Below, in pieces: positions 8,100 to 15,870 of a DNA stretch of 64,000 nt (positions are counted from its first letter, which is position 1; each line of letters begins with the position of its first letter). The DNA lies in contig NEWQ02000013.1 of NCBI GenBank assembly GCA_002869855.2, positions 101,550 through 165,549 on the forward strand. Direction: 5' to 3'. Under the pieces are notes generated by a model. The model did no database searches, was not told the origin of the DNA, and saw nothing but the letters and a program-made list of their open reading frames with translations. The translations under genes were made by a program, and so were the position numbers. The DNA comes from Nitrospira sp. CG24D (GTDB taxonomy: Bacteria > Nitrospirota > Nitrospiria > Nitrospirales > Nitrospiraceae).

Positions 8100-8444
8100 A
8101 TGAATAGTGCCGGACAGAATATGTCGGGTTCCTCGGAGGGCCAAGAGAGGCGTGCCATCGAGGCCGTCCTCGGGCAAGCGTTTACCATTCATCTGTGGGA
8201 AGACCGTACCCGCGGTGAGCAATGGGTTCCAAGCTACAACACCAAAGCGTTGACCCTTGTGGATGATCAGTTCCTCCGAGTCGCCAGTAATAACGCGGTT
8301 GAGAATGGTCAGCGCACGTTCGAATTTCAGGGGGTGCTGCCCGGGACCCATGAATTAGTGTTCGAAAAGCGCATGGGGTGGAAATTTACGGCGGAAGATC
8401 GTCGAATATTCCTCATCCAGGTTGCGCCCAGCGGGAAAGGCTGA
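8100..8444 (+). CDS. Chagasin-like (I42 family) protease-inhibitor protein
   Basis: A 114-residue protein whose layout resembles inhibitor family I42 (chagasin). It has an N-terminal strand with LWEDRTRGEQW in place of the L-x-x-N-x-T-T-G-Y-x-W loop, a central Gly/Asn loop followed by FEFQGVLPGTHELVFEKR, and a C-terminal W-K-F segment before the last strand. I42 proteins inhibit papain-type cysteine proteases. The diagnostic loops are degenerate and there is no signal peptide, so the inhibitor function is uncertain. The gene sits five bases before the aminotransferase gene and is probably co-transcribed with it. Confidence 0.55.
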   Translation: MNSAGQNMSGSSEGQERRAIEAVLGQAFTIHLWEDRTRGEQWVPSYNTKALTLVDDQFLRVASNNAVENGQRTFEFQGVLPGTHELVFEKRMGWKFTAEDRRIFLIQVAPSGKG

Positions 8445-8449
8445 TTGCC

Positions 8450-9304
8450 GTGCCGGATATTGCCTTTATCAACGGACGATTCCTTCCCTGGCATGAGGCC
8501 ACTGTACCAATCGAAGATCGTGGATTTCAGTTCGGCGATGGCGTGTACGAAGTCATCAGGACCTATCATGGCCTCCCCTTTGAACTGGATGCGCATCTCA
8601 ACCGGCTTGACCGCAGCGCGCGTGAACTGAGCCTGACTCAGCCCTATACGAGAGCCCAGTGGATCGAATGGATACAGCAGGGAATTCGAGCGGCTGGATA
8701 TGCCGAGGCGAAGGTCTATCTCCAGATTACCCGCGGAGTCGCGGCGAGAGATCACGCGTTTCCGTCAAACGTGGCCCCGACTGTGGTGATGACGATTCGA
8801 GAATTGGCGCCGTTTCCGGCAAAAATCAGAGAAACCGGCGTCATTGCCAAGACATGTGAGGACTTGCGCTGGGGGCGTTGTGACATCAAGAGCGTGAATT
8901 TGTTGGCGAATGTATTGGCGCGTGAAGAGGCGAAGCGGGCCGGCGTGTTTGAGGCGATCCTGGTGAAGAATGGCCTGGTCACGGAAGGGTCGGTCAGCAA
9001 CGTGATGGCAGTTCAATCGGGAACTGTGGTGACTGCTCCTGAAGGCCCGCGCATTCTCTCAGGGGTAACCCGCACGGTGGTCTTGGAGCTGGCAAGGGCC
9101 GCAGGATTTCCGGTGCGTGAAGAGTTCCTGCCGATCGAGTCGCTCTATACCGCCGATGAAGTGTTTCTTACCGGGACGACCGTGGAAGTCCTCGCGGTGG
9201 TTCAGGTGGATGGGCGGACGATCGGAGCCGGTCGCCCCGGTCCGGTTGTCGAGGTTCTGGCCACTCGCTGGGCGGCATTGACGGGGGAGTCCCCCTTGCT
9301 TTGA
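8450..9304 (+). CDS. Class IV aminotransferase (D-amino-acid / branched-chain type)
   Basis: A 284-residue fold-type IV PLP aminotransferase, standard length. PLP-site features include the catalytic Lys in DIKSVNLLANVLAREEAKRA and the phosphate-binding EGSVSNVMAV and ILSGVTRTVVLELA segments. The N-terminus has IEDRGFQFGDGVYEVIRTY. This arrangement is closest to D-alanine aminotransferases (Dat), which make D-glutamate/D-alanine for peptidoglycan; a branched-chain or ADC-lyase role cannot be excluded. I start at GTG 8450 because longer frames would overlap the previous gene by more than 60 bases. A terminator follows at 9336-9360. Confidence 0.85.
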   Translation: MPDIAFINGRFLPWHEATVPIEDRGFQFGDGVYEVIRTYHGLPFELDAHLNRLDRSARELSLTQPYTRAQWIEWIQQGIRAAGYAEAKVYLQITRGVAARDHAFPSNVAPTVVMTIRELAPFPAKIRETGVIAKTCEDLRWGRCDIKSVNLLANVLAREEAKRAGVFEAILVKNGLVTEGSVSNVMAVQSGTVVTAPEGPRILSGVTRTVVLELARAAGFPVREEFLPIESLYTADEVFLTGTTVEVLAVVQVDGRTIGAGRPGPVVEVLATRWAALTGESPLL

Positions 9305-9335
9305 GGGGGGGGCCATGTTAAGGTGCCGTCGCTGG

Positions 9336-9360
9336 AAGTGGGCTCAGGCCCACTTTTTTG
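9336..9360 (+). terminator. Rho-independent terminator ahead of rimP
   Basis: 8-bp stem AAGTGGGC / GCCCACTT with a 4-base loop, followed by a run of six T. It separates the aminotransferase gene from the rimP-nusA-infB operon. As it lies only 38 bases before the rimP start it could also act as a leader attenuator. Confidence 0.8.
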
Positions 9361-9397
9361 TTTGGGCAGATGTACGGCAGTGTCAGAGGATACCGCA

Positions 9398-9889
9398 TTG
9401 AGCATTCCGGAGCATGGATCCCGGTCTTCCATTGATCGGATTCAGGACATTCTTTCTCCGATTCTCTGGACACTAGGGTTGGAATTAGTGGACGTGGTGT
9501 GTGTTGGGCAAGGTTCACGATCCGTTGTCCGAGTGCTGATCGACAAACCAGGTGGTGTGACCGTTTCTGATTGTGAGCGCGCCCATTTGGCAGTAGGTCC
9601 TGCGCTGGATGTTGCCGATCCATTTCCACATACCTATACGCTGGAAGTCTCATCACCCGGGCTTGACCGCCCGTTCAAGCGGCTCCAAGACTATCAGCGT
9701 GCGGTCGGGAAGCGGGTGAGCGTAAAGCTGAAGCAGCCGCTTGACGGCCAATGGCGTATTATCGGAGAGTTGGTGCAGGCGGATGAGGACTCGGTCGTCT
9801 TGGCGATCGCGTCGAAGGCCGCCACCTCGGACACAGTGAAACTGGATCGCCACTCTGTCGCGGAGGCCCGGTTAGTGATTGAGATGTAG
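9398..9889 (+). CDS. rimP: Ribosome maturation factor RimP
   Basis: A 163-residue RimP (YhbC/DUF150) protein needed for 30S subunit maturation. The N-terminal alpha/beta domain carries GLELVDVVCVGQGSRSVVRV and DKPGGVTVSDCERAH. YTLEVSSPGLDRPFK links to the C-terminal SH3-like barrel. The start is TTG 9398 with AGAGGA seven bases upstream. Earlier in-frame starts would place the terminator 9336-9360 inside the coding region. It is the first gene of the classical rimP-nusA-infB operon. Confidence 0.93.
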   Translation: MSIPEHGSRSSIDRIQDILSPILWTLGLELVDVVCVGQGSRSVVRVLIDKPGGVTVSDCERAHLAVGPALDVADPFPHTYTLEVSSPGLDRPFKRLQDYQRAVGKRVSVKLKQPLDGQWRIIGELVQADEDSVVLAIASKAATSDTVKLDRHSVAEARLVIEM

Positions 9890-9942
9890 CCGATGGCCAG
9901 GAGTGGTTGCAGTCCCGCACGATCGAGCAGGAGCCTAAATTT

Positions 9943-11094
9943 ATGAACCGAGAATTAATCGCAGTCATCGATGAGATCGGCCGCCAGAAAGGCATCGACA
10001 AGTCCCGTGTCATCGGGGCTATCGAGTCAGCCCTCCAAACCGCCGCCAAAAAGCGCTTCGGGCAGGCAGAGAATATCCAGGTCGAGATCGACTCCAAGAC
10101 CGGCGAAATCTCCGTGGTGTCGAAGAAGACGATTGTCGATCACGTGAGCAACCCGAAGGCTGAAATCTCGCTTCAGGAAGCGCGGCAACTCGATAGTGAA
10201 GCGGAAGTGGGAGACGAAATCGGCTCGCTCATCGAAATGGACGAGCTTGGTCGTATCGCGGCGCAGACGGCGAAACAGGTTATCTTTCAAAAGGTGCGCG
10301 AGGCCGAGTGGGAAGCCGTTCAGAAAGAATATTCGACCAGGCAGGGTGACCTCGTTAACGGCATTATCCTCGGCATGGAACGCCGGAATTATCTGGTGGA
10401 TCTTGGCAAGACCGAAGCTATTCTTCCGATTCAGGAGCAGATCCCGCGCGAGACGTATCGGCGCGGTGACCGGGTCAAGGCGATGCTGTTGGAAGTCCGT
10501 CGCACGCCGAAAGATGTGCAGGTTATTCTGACGCGGAGCCATCCTCAATTCGTCTCGAAGCTGTTTGAGCTGGAAGTGCCTGAAGTCATGGAAAAGATCG
10601 TGGAGATCAAGTCGATCGTCAGAGAGCCGGGCGATCGCACGAAGATTGCGGTCACCTCGCGTGAGAAGGCGGTGGATCCGGTCGGCGCCTGCGTCGGCAT
10701 CAAGGGGTCGCGCGTGCAGGCGGTGGTCCGCGAGTTGCGGGGTGAAAAGATTGATATCATCACCTGGACGCAGGACCCCCGCGTGTTTATTGCGGAGGCG
10801 CTGAATCCCGCCACGATCGAAAAAGTCGGCATCGACGACGAGAAGAAATCGGCGTTGGTCGTGGTCGCAGATTCGCAGCTGTCGCTGGCGATCGGGAAGA
10901 ACGGGCAGAACGTGCGGTTGGCGGCTCGTTTGACCGGATGGAAGATCGATATCATCAGCGCGACGGAATACGAAAAAGAAAAAGTGGAGCGCGATAAAGA
11001 AATCAAAGCTGCGATGGCCGACGAGGCCGAAGCGCAGCGATTGCAGGAAGAGGCCCGGCAAGCCGCCAGGGCTGAAGAAAACGAATCGAACTAG
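9943..11094 (+). CDS. nusA: Transcription termination/antitermination factor NusA
   Basis: A 383-residue NusA that binds RNA polymerase and nascent RNA. Domains in order: N-terminal polymerase-binding domain (1-125), S1 domain (about 130-200, with GDLVNGIILG), KH1 (about 225-275) and KH2 (about 285-345, with LAIGKNGQNVRLAARLTGWK). It then has a short charged tail. The C-terminal acidic repeats of enterobacterial NusA are absent, as in many bacteria. ATG 9943 has AGGAG nine bases upstream, so the upstream TTG extension is not needed. Confidence 0.96.
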   Translation: MNRELIAVIDEIGRQKGIDKSRVIGAIESALQTAAKKRFGQAENIQVEIDSKTGEISVVSKKTIVDHVSNPKAEISLQEARQLDSEAEVGDEIGSLIEMDELGRIAAQTAKQVIFQKVREAEWEAVQKEYSTRQGDLVNGIILGMERRNYLVDLGKTEAILPIQEQIPRETYRRGDRVKAMLLEVRRTPKDVQVILTRSHPQFVSKLFELEVPEVMEKIVEIKSIVREPGDRTKIAVTSREKAVDPVGACVGIKGSRVQAVVRELRGEKIDIITWTQDPRVFIAEALNPATIEKVGIDDEKKSALVVVADSQLSLAIGKNGQNVRLAARLTGWKIDIISATEYEKEKVERDKEIKAAMADEAEAQRLQEEARQAARAEENESN

Positions 11095-11109
11095 AATCGA
11101 GTTCAACCA

Positions 11110-13698
11110 GTGTCTGCAATGCGCGTCTATGAATTAGCGAAGAAGCTAGGGATCGAGAATAAAGATCTCATCCCTGAACTCAAGAAGATGGGTGTGCCTG
11201 TCGCCTCTCACAGCAGTGCGCTCGATGACGACACGGTGCAAAAAGCTCTGGACAAACTCAGCCCGAAAGCCAAAGGGGCCAAGGCGAGTGGGAAGGCGTC
11301 AGGCGACGATGTGGTCGGAAAAACACGCGACACCGAGATAAAGCACGAGAGTGGGCATGGTGCCAAGGCGTCTGCCTCCAAGGCTGCGATCGTCGAGGAG
11401 CCGGCCAAGACGGACAAGCGGCGCATCCTTATCAAGCGCAAAAAAGAAGATGAGCCCGTTGAGACCGGTGGTCTGGTAGCCCCTCCGCCGAGTGAGATCG
11501 AGGCATCGGCCGTCGTTGCGACACCCGTTGCGCATCCAGCAGTGAGCGAACCGCCGCCGCCTCCACCTGTGGTTCTACCGGAGTTGCCGGAAATCGGAAC
11601 GATCCTCGCGCAGCCTCCGCCCCCTCCAGTTGAGAAGGCTGTTGTAAAGCCCGCGGCCGTTTTGCCGGGAGCGGCGCCAGGAGCAGTGCTGACGCCCGAG
11701 GCGCTCGCAGCGAAAAAGAAGAGTCTGGCGCTCGAAGCGATTGAAGCGGAAGGGCTCAAGGAAAAGCTCAAAAAGGCTAAAAAGACCGGTCGGCCAAAGG
11801 AAGAGCCTGATGTGAAGCATCGTGAAGATGCAGCCCGGTGGCAGGACCTTCGTGCCATTCCGACTGTACAGCGCCGTGATGATCGGTCCCGGCATCTCCA
11901 TCATAGTGCCCCATCAGAAATTACCAAGCCGCGCAGGAAGAGTGTCAAGGTTACGCTGGGAACGACGGTTAAGGAATTTGCCGAGCTGATCGGACAGCGT
12001 CCGGCTGACATCGTGCGAAAGCTGATGGAGATGGGGCAGATGCTCACCTTCAATCAGCCGATGAATATGGATGTGGCATCGATGATTGCCGAGGAAGCCG
12101 GCGTCAAAATAGAAATCTCCGTTGAGAAGGCCGGCGATGAGCTCCTGGAGGCCGTGGTGCAGGCGGGAGAAGGCGATGAGCGCCTTGAGCCCAGGCCTCC
12201 GGTCGTCACCATCATGGGCCATGTCGATCACGGAAAAACCTCTCTTCTGGATGCGATCAGGCAAACGAAGGTGGCCGAGGGCGAAGCGGGCGGGATTACG
12301 CAGCACATCGGTGCCTATACCGTCTCGGTTCATGGGAAGCAGGTCACATTCCTGGATACGCCCGGCCACGAAGCCTTTACTGCCATGCGATCGCGTGGAG
12401 CCAAGGTGACGGACATCGTCATTCTTGTGGTGGCTGCCGACGATGGAGTGATGCCGCAGACAATCGAAGCGATCAATCATGCGAAAGCCGCCGGGGTGCC
12501 GTTGATCGTGGCTATGAATAAGATCGACAAGCCCGAAGCCAACCCGGATCGGGTGCGGAATGCGCTTTCCGAGCATGGGCTGATTTCCGAAGCATGGGGC
12601 GGCGACACCATTATGGTGGAGGTGTCGGCCAAGCAGAAGACCGGTCTCGACACGTTGCTCGAAATGATTTTGCTTCAGTCGGAAGTGCTGGAGCTGAAGG
12701 CCGATCCTCACCGTCAGGCCAAGGGAACGGTCGTGGAAGCCAAGCTGGAGCGGGGCCGTGGCCCTGTCGCAACGGTCCTGGTGCAGAACGGCACACTCAA
12801 AGTGGGCGATGTCTTTGTGGTCGGAACATTCAGCGGTCGCGTCCGTGCCCTGCTCAACGACCGGGGTGTCAAGACGCAGCAGGCGACGCCGTCGATTCCT
12901 GTCGAAGTGATTGGACTGCCGGGCGTGCCTTCCGCCGGTGATGTCTTCCAAGTGGTCTCCGACGAGCGAGTGGCGCGAGAAATTGCCGATGAGCGGGCTC
13001 AGAAGGCGCGCACGGCGGATCTCGCGGGCCAGACGAAAGTCTCGCTCGACGATCTCTTTGCCAGAATTAAGGAAGGGTCAGCCAAGGAACTTGCCATCGT
13101 CATTAAGGCGGACGTGCAAGGTTCGTCAGAAGCGCTGGCAGCGGCGGTCGAAAAACTTCCAACGCCTGCCGTCAGGATCCGGGTTATTCACAACGGCGTC
13201 GGCGGCATCACGGAGTCCGATGTGCTGCTGGCTGCTGCCTCGCGCGCGATTATTATCGGGTTCAATGTCCGTCCTGAACCGAAAGCCGCATCCCTGGCCG
13301 AGCAGCAAGGGGTCGACGTTCGTCTGTACACGATTATTTATGAAGCGCTGTCCGATATTAAGGCCGCGATGGAAGGGTTGCTTGACCCCACGCTCAAAGA
13401 GCGGTCGTTGGGCCGTGCGGAAGTGCGCCAAGTCTTCACGATTCCCAAGGCTGGTGTGGTGGCCGGTTCCTACGTTGTCGAGGGCACAATCTCTCGAGCG
13501 GCTGTGGGAGTCAGACTTATTCGGGACAACGTGGTGGTGTTCGAGGGACGCCTCGGGTCGTTGCGCCGGTTCAAGGATGACGTGCGCGAGGTTCAGCAGG
13601 GATACGAGTGCGGTATCAGCATCGAAAACTTTAACGACATCAAGGCCGGCGATGTGATCGAGGCCTATACGATCGATAAGATCGCTGGGAAACTCTAA
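11110..13698 (+). CDS. infB: Translation initiation factor IF-2
   Basis: An 862-residue IF-2, the GTPase that places fMet-tRNA on the 30S subunit. The N-terminal IF2_N module (residues 1-50, [16 protein letters not shown]) is followed by a variable Lys-, Ala- and Pro-rich linker (about 50-280). A second IF2_N module lies at about 285-345. The G domain has [14 protein letters not shown] near 370, DTPGHEAF and NKID, and the C-terminal barrels follow. GTG 11110 or ATG 11119 could start it; neither has a strong ribosome site, and it follows nusA by 15 bases. Confidence 0.97.
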   Translation: MSAMRVYELAKKLGIENKDLIPELKKMGVPVASHSSALDDDTVQKALDKLSPKAKGAKASGKASGDDVVGKTRDTEIKHESGHGAKASASKAAIVEEPAKTDKRRILIKRKKEDEPVETGGLVAPPPSEIEASAVVATPVAHPAVSEPPPPPPVVLPELPEIGTILAQPPPPPVEKAVVKPAAVLPGAAPGAVLTPEALAAKKKSLALEAIEAEGLKEKLKKAKKTGRPKEEPDVKHREDAARWQDLRAIPTVQRRDDRSRHLHHSAPSEITKPRRKSVKVTLGTTVKEFAELIGQRPADIVRKLMEMGQMLTFNQPMNMDVASMIAEEAGVKIEISVEKAGDELLEAVVQAGEGDERLEPRPPVVTIMGHVDHGKTSLLDAIRQTKVAEGEAGGITQHIGAYTVSVHGKQVTFLDTPGHEAFTAMRSRGAKVTDIVILVVAADDGVMPQTIEAINHAKAAGVPLIVAMNKIDKPEANPDRVRNALSEHGLISEAWGGDTIMVEVSAKQKTGLDTLLEMILLQSEVLELKADPHRQAKGTVVEAKLERGRGPVATVLVQNGTLKVGDVFVVGTFSGRVRALLNDRGVKTQQATPSIPVEVIGLPGVPSAGDVFQVVSDERVAREIADERAQKARTADLAGQTKVSLDDLFARIKEGSAKELAIVIKADVQGSSEALAAAVEKLPTPAVRIRVIHNGVGGITESDVLLAAASRAIIIGFNVRPEPKAASLAEQQGVDVRLYTIIYEALSDIKAAMEGLLDPTLKERSLGRAEVRQVFTIPKAGVVAGSYVVEGTISRAAVGVRLIRDNVVVFEGRLGSLRRFKDDVREVQQGYECGISIENFNDIKAGDVIEAYTIDKIAGKL

Positions 13699-13723
13699 GT
13701 CGCAGAGCCGGTAGGTGTAGTGC

Positions 13724-14014
13724 GTGGCTGGGATGGTCGTGGGAGTCTGCACCGTCGAGCTGTGGATTCCGGAGAGTCAGTCGCTCAAGGATAAGCGGCA
13801 GGTCTTGCATAGCGTGAAGGATCGCCTGCGCGGCAAGTTCAACCTCTCTATTGCCGAAGTGGACGGGCAGGACCTCTGGCAAAAAGCGGTGCTTGGGATG
13901 GCCTGTGTGGCGAATGACGGAGGTCACGTCGAACAGGTCCTGGAGCAGGCGCTCAACGTCATCAAGAGCATGCCAACCATTGAAGTTGTTCGTGTGCATC
14001 GGGAGCTGCTGTAG
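13724..14014 (+). CDS. DUF503 family protein (YlxP-like)
   Basis: A 96-residue DUF503 protein, full length, with GVCTVELWIPESQSLKDKRQ at the N-terminus and SIAEVDGQDLWQKAVLG in the middle. The family (Bacillus YlxP) is conserved between infB and rbfA in many bacteria, exactly as here. It is thought to act in ribosome maturation, but its biochemistry is unsettled. The start is GTG 13724 (ATG 13733 is possible). Confidence 0.9.
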   Translation: MAGMVVGVCTVELWIPESQSLKDKRQVLHSVKDRLRGKFNLSIAEVDGQDLWQKAVLGMACVANDGGHVEQVLEQALNVIKSMPTIEVVRVHRELL

Positions 14015-14076
14015 CACGCATGCGTGTGAGGCCCGGAAGAAGTAGGCAGGAATGGCGAGCGTGCGACAGGTGGGCG

Positions 14077-14490
14077 ATGTCCAAGACGACCTATAAGCGA
14101 TCAGACCGAGTGGCCGATCAGATTCGCATGGAGGTGGCGGACATCCTGATGCGCAAGATCAAGGATCCGCGTGTGCGGTCGGTCACGGTGACCGATGTCG
14201 AACTGACGGCGGATTTACGGATCGCCTATATCTTCGTCACGACGATGGAAAAAGAGCAGGCTGAGCGCGATGTGTTTGCCGGATTATCGAAGGCCAGCGG
14301 CTTTGTTCGTGCTGAGCTGGGTCGACGGCTGGCGTTGCGCTACTTGCCGGAAATCGTCTTTAAGCAAGATGAGACGGGACCGCGCGGTGACAGGGTCATG
14401 AAACTACTCGATGAGTTGCAGCCGCATGAGACGGCCGATGAAACGTCCGGTCCGGCTGAATTGATTATTCCCCCGATGAGAACCAAGTGA
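14077..14490 (+). CDS. rbfA: 30S ribosome-binding factor RbfA
   Basis: A 137-residue RbfA, a KH-like fold that assists late 16S rRNA and 30S maturation. Family signatures include the N-terminal YKRSDRVADQIRMEVADIL, the KDPRV motif and ALRYLPEIVFKQDET. ATG 14077 fits the family N-terminus; the frame extends to 14020 but those residues match no RbfA. The stop overlaps the truB start, indicating coupling. Confidence 0.94.
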   Translation: MSKTTYKRSDRVADQIRMEVADILMRKIKDPRVRSVTVTDVELTADLRIAYIFVTTMEKEQAERDVFAGLSKASGFVRAELGRRLALRYLPEIVFKQDETGPRGDRVMKLLDELQPHETADETSGPAELIIPPMRTK

Positions 14491-15434
14491 TGGCGCTGGT
14501 GACGGAAGGGCGGCAAAAGACTCGTGTGGGCGATGGCGTGCTCATCGTTAACAAAGAGGCTGGCTGGACCTCTCATGACGTCGTAGCGAAAGTGCGGGGC
14601 CTGTTGGGCGGGGCTAAGGTCGGTCATGCCGGCACGCTGGATCCCGCGGCGACGGGCGTGTTGCCGTTGCTGATCGGAAAAGCTACGCGAGTGGCGGAAT
14701 ATCTGGTGGGCTGGGACAAAGAGTATCGTGCAGTCTTGCGGTTGGGTGAAACGACGGATACGCAGGATGCCACCGGGACGGTGCTTCAGCAGGTCGAGAC
14801 GGCGGGAGTGAGCACTGATATCCTTGACGCCGTGGTCGACCGATTTCGCGGGCCGCAAAAGCAAATGCCCCCGATGTATTCGGCGGTGAAGGTGGCCGGG
14901 CGACCGTTGTATAAGTCGGCGCGCGCCGGAGAAACCGTTGAGCGGGCAGAGCGGGACATCGTCATTCACGAGCTTGAAGTGACGGCCGTCGATGGACGCG
15001 ATATCGCATTGCGAATCGTCTGCTCGAAGGGGACGTATATCCGTACGTTGTGCGCCGATATGGGGCAGGCACTGGGCGTCGGTGGACACCTGCTGTCGCT
15101 TGAGCGTACGCGAGTCGGGTCGCTGGCTATCGAGCAGGGACTGACGGTCGAACAGATTGCCGCTCATGTGGCGATCGGGTCGGTTGAATCCGTTCTCCTG
15201 ACGCTGGATAGGGTGTTGGCGCAGCTGCCGCTCGTGACGGTGACGGCCGAGCAAGCCACTCGTGTGTTGCACGGGGCGCCGATCGGGCTACCACATGATC
15301 TGCCGCCAACCATGTCGCCCATCCGCCTGAAGGATGAGCAGGGACGGCTGTTGGCGATCGGGACGTATGACGGGCAGGGTAAAGGGGCGGTCAGAATTGA
15401 CAAAGTGTTAGTGGACAGTGAATCACTCAATTAA
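14487..15434 (+). CDS. truB: tRNA pseudouridine(55) synthase TruB
   Basis: A 315-residue TruB that makes pseudouridine 55 in the T-loop of tRNAs. The catalytic Asp lies in HAGTLDPAATGVLPLLIG near residue 50. Further family motifs are YRAVLRLGETTDTQDATG and CSKGTYIRTLCADMG, followed by a C-terminal PUA-like segment. GTG 14487 or ATG 14490 starts it, overlapping the rbfA stop. The rbfA-truB-rpsO order is standard. Confidence 0.95.
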   Translation: MMALVTEGRQKTRVGDGVLIVNKEAGWTSHDVVAKVRGLLGGAKVGHAGTLDPAATGVLPLLIGKATRVAEYLVGWDKEYRAVLRLGETTDTQDATGTVLQQVETAGVSTDILDAVVDRFRGPQKQMPPMYSAVKVAGRPLYKSARAGETVERAERDIVIHELEVTAVDGRDIALRIVCSKGTYIRTLCADMGQALGVGGHLLSLERTRVGSLAIEQGLTVEQIAAHVAIGSVESVLLTLDRVLAQLPLVTVTAEQATRVLHGAPIGLPHDLPPTMSPIRLKDEQGRLLAIGTYDGQGKGAVRIDKVLVDSESLN

Positions 15435-15455
15435 AAGGCAGGAGGAGTACGAGTC

Positions 15456-15725
15456 ATGGCCTTGTTGAAGGAAGCAAAGACGGAGTTGATCAAGCAGTAT
15501 CGCCAGCACGATACGGATTCTGGATCTCCCGAAGTTCAGATCGCGGTGCTGACCAACCGGATTACCTATTTGACCGAGCATTTCAAGCTGCACAAGAAGG
15601 ATCATCATTCGCGACGTGGTCTTTTGCAGCTGGTCGGGCGGCGGCGCCGGTTGCTCGACTATCTGCGTGGCGTCGATGAAGCGCGCTATCGCGCAGTCAT
15701 TGAACGACTCGGGATTCGCAAGTAG
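15456..15725 (+). CDS. rpsO: 30S ribosomal protein S15
   Basis: An 89-residue S15, exact family length. It binds the central domain of 16S rRNA, and the typical segments [16 protein letters not shown] (here with DSGSPE) and [20 protein letters not shown] are present. The ribosome site AGGAGG precedes the ATG. It lies 21 bases after truB and is followed by two hairpins before pnp, the same arrangement as the enterobacterial rpsO-pnp unit. Confidence 0.97.
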   Translation: MALLKEAKTELIKQYRQHDTDSGSPEVQIAVLTNRITYLTEHFKLHKKDHHSRRGLLQLVGRRRRLLDYLRGVDEARYRAVIERLGIRK

Positions 15726-15748
15726 TCAGAAGAGAGACGGACGCAAGC

Positions 15749-15775
15749 CGCTGTCGCACAGGGAGTGCGACAGCG
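15749..15775 (+). promoter_or_regulatory. First rpsO-pnp intergenic hairpin
   Basis: Perfect 11-bp stem CGCTGTCGCAC / GTGCGACAGCG with a 5-base loop, 24 bases after the rpsO stop. No T-run follows, so it is more likely an mRNA processing or stability element than a full terminator. Confidence 0.6.
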
Positions 15776-15800
15776 CGGAACGCATGTCACACAGGTGAAC

Positions 15801-15834
15801 ACGGAGATACGCTCGCGTGCGAGCGTATCTCTGT
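15801..15834 (+). promoter_or_regulatory. Long second hairpin in the pnp leader
   Basis: A 16-bp stem with one G-U pair and a 2-base loop (ACGGAGATACGCTCGC / GCGAGCGTATCTCTGT), 36 bases before the pnp start. By position it corresponds to the RNase III-cleaved stem-loop through which enterobacterial PNPase limits its own synthesis. That regulatory role is inferred. Confidence 0.6.
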
Positions 15835-15870
15835 GGGCATCTGTGGGACCCAACCTGGAGGAAACCATAG

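Noticed and set aside
10027..11106. Long open frame opposite nusA (359 codons)
   Set aside because: Antisense shadow of a clearly coding gene in high-GC DNA; no ribosome site and no recognisable protein pattern.
11914..12951. Long open frame opposite infB (345 codons)
   Set aside because: Antisense shadow; His/Arg-rich composition typical of frames opposite real genes.
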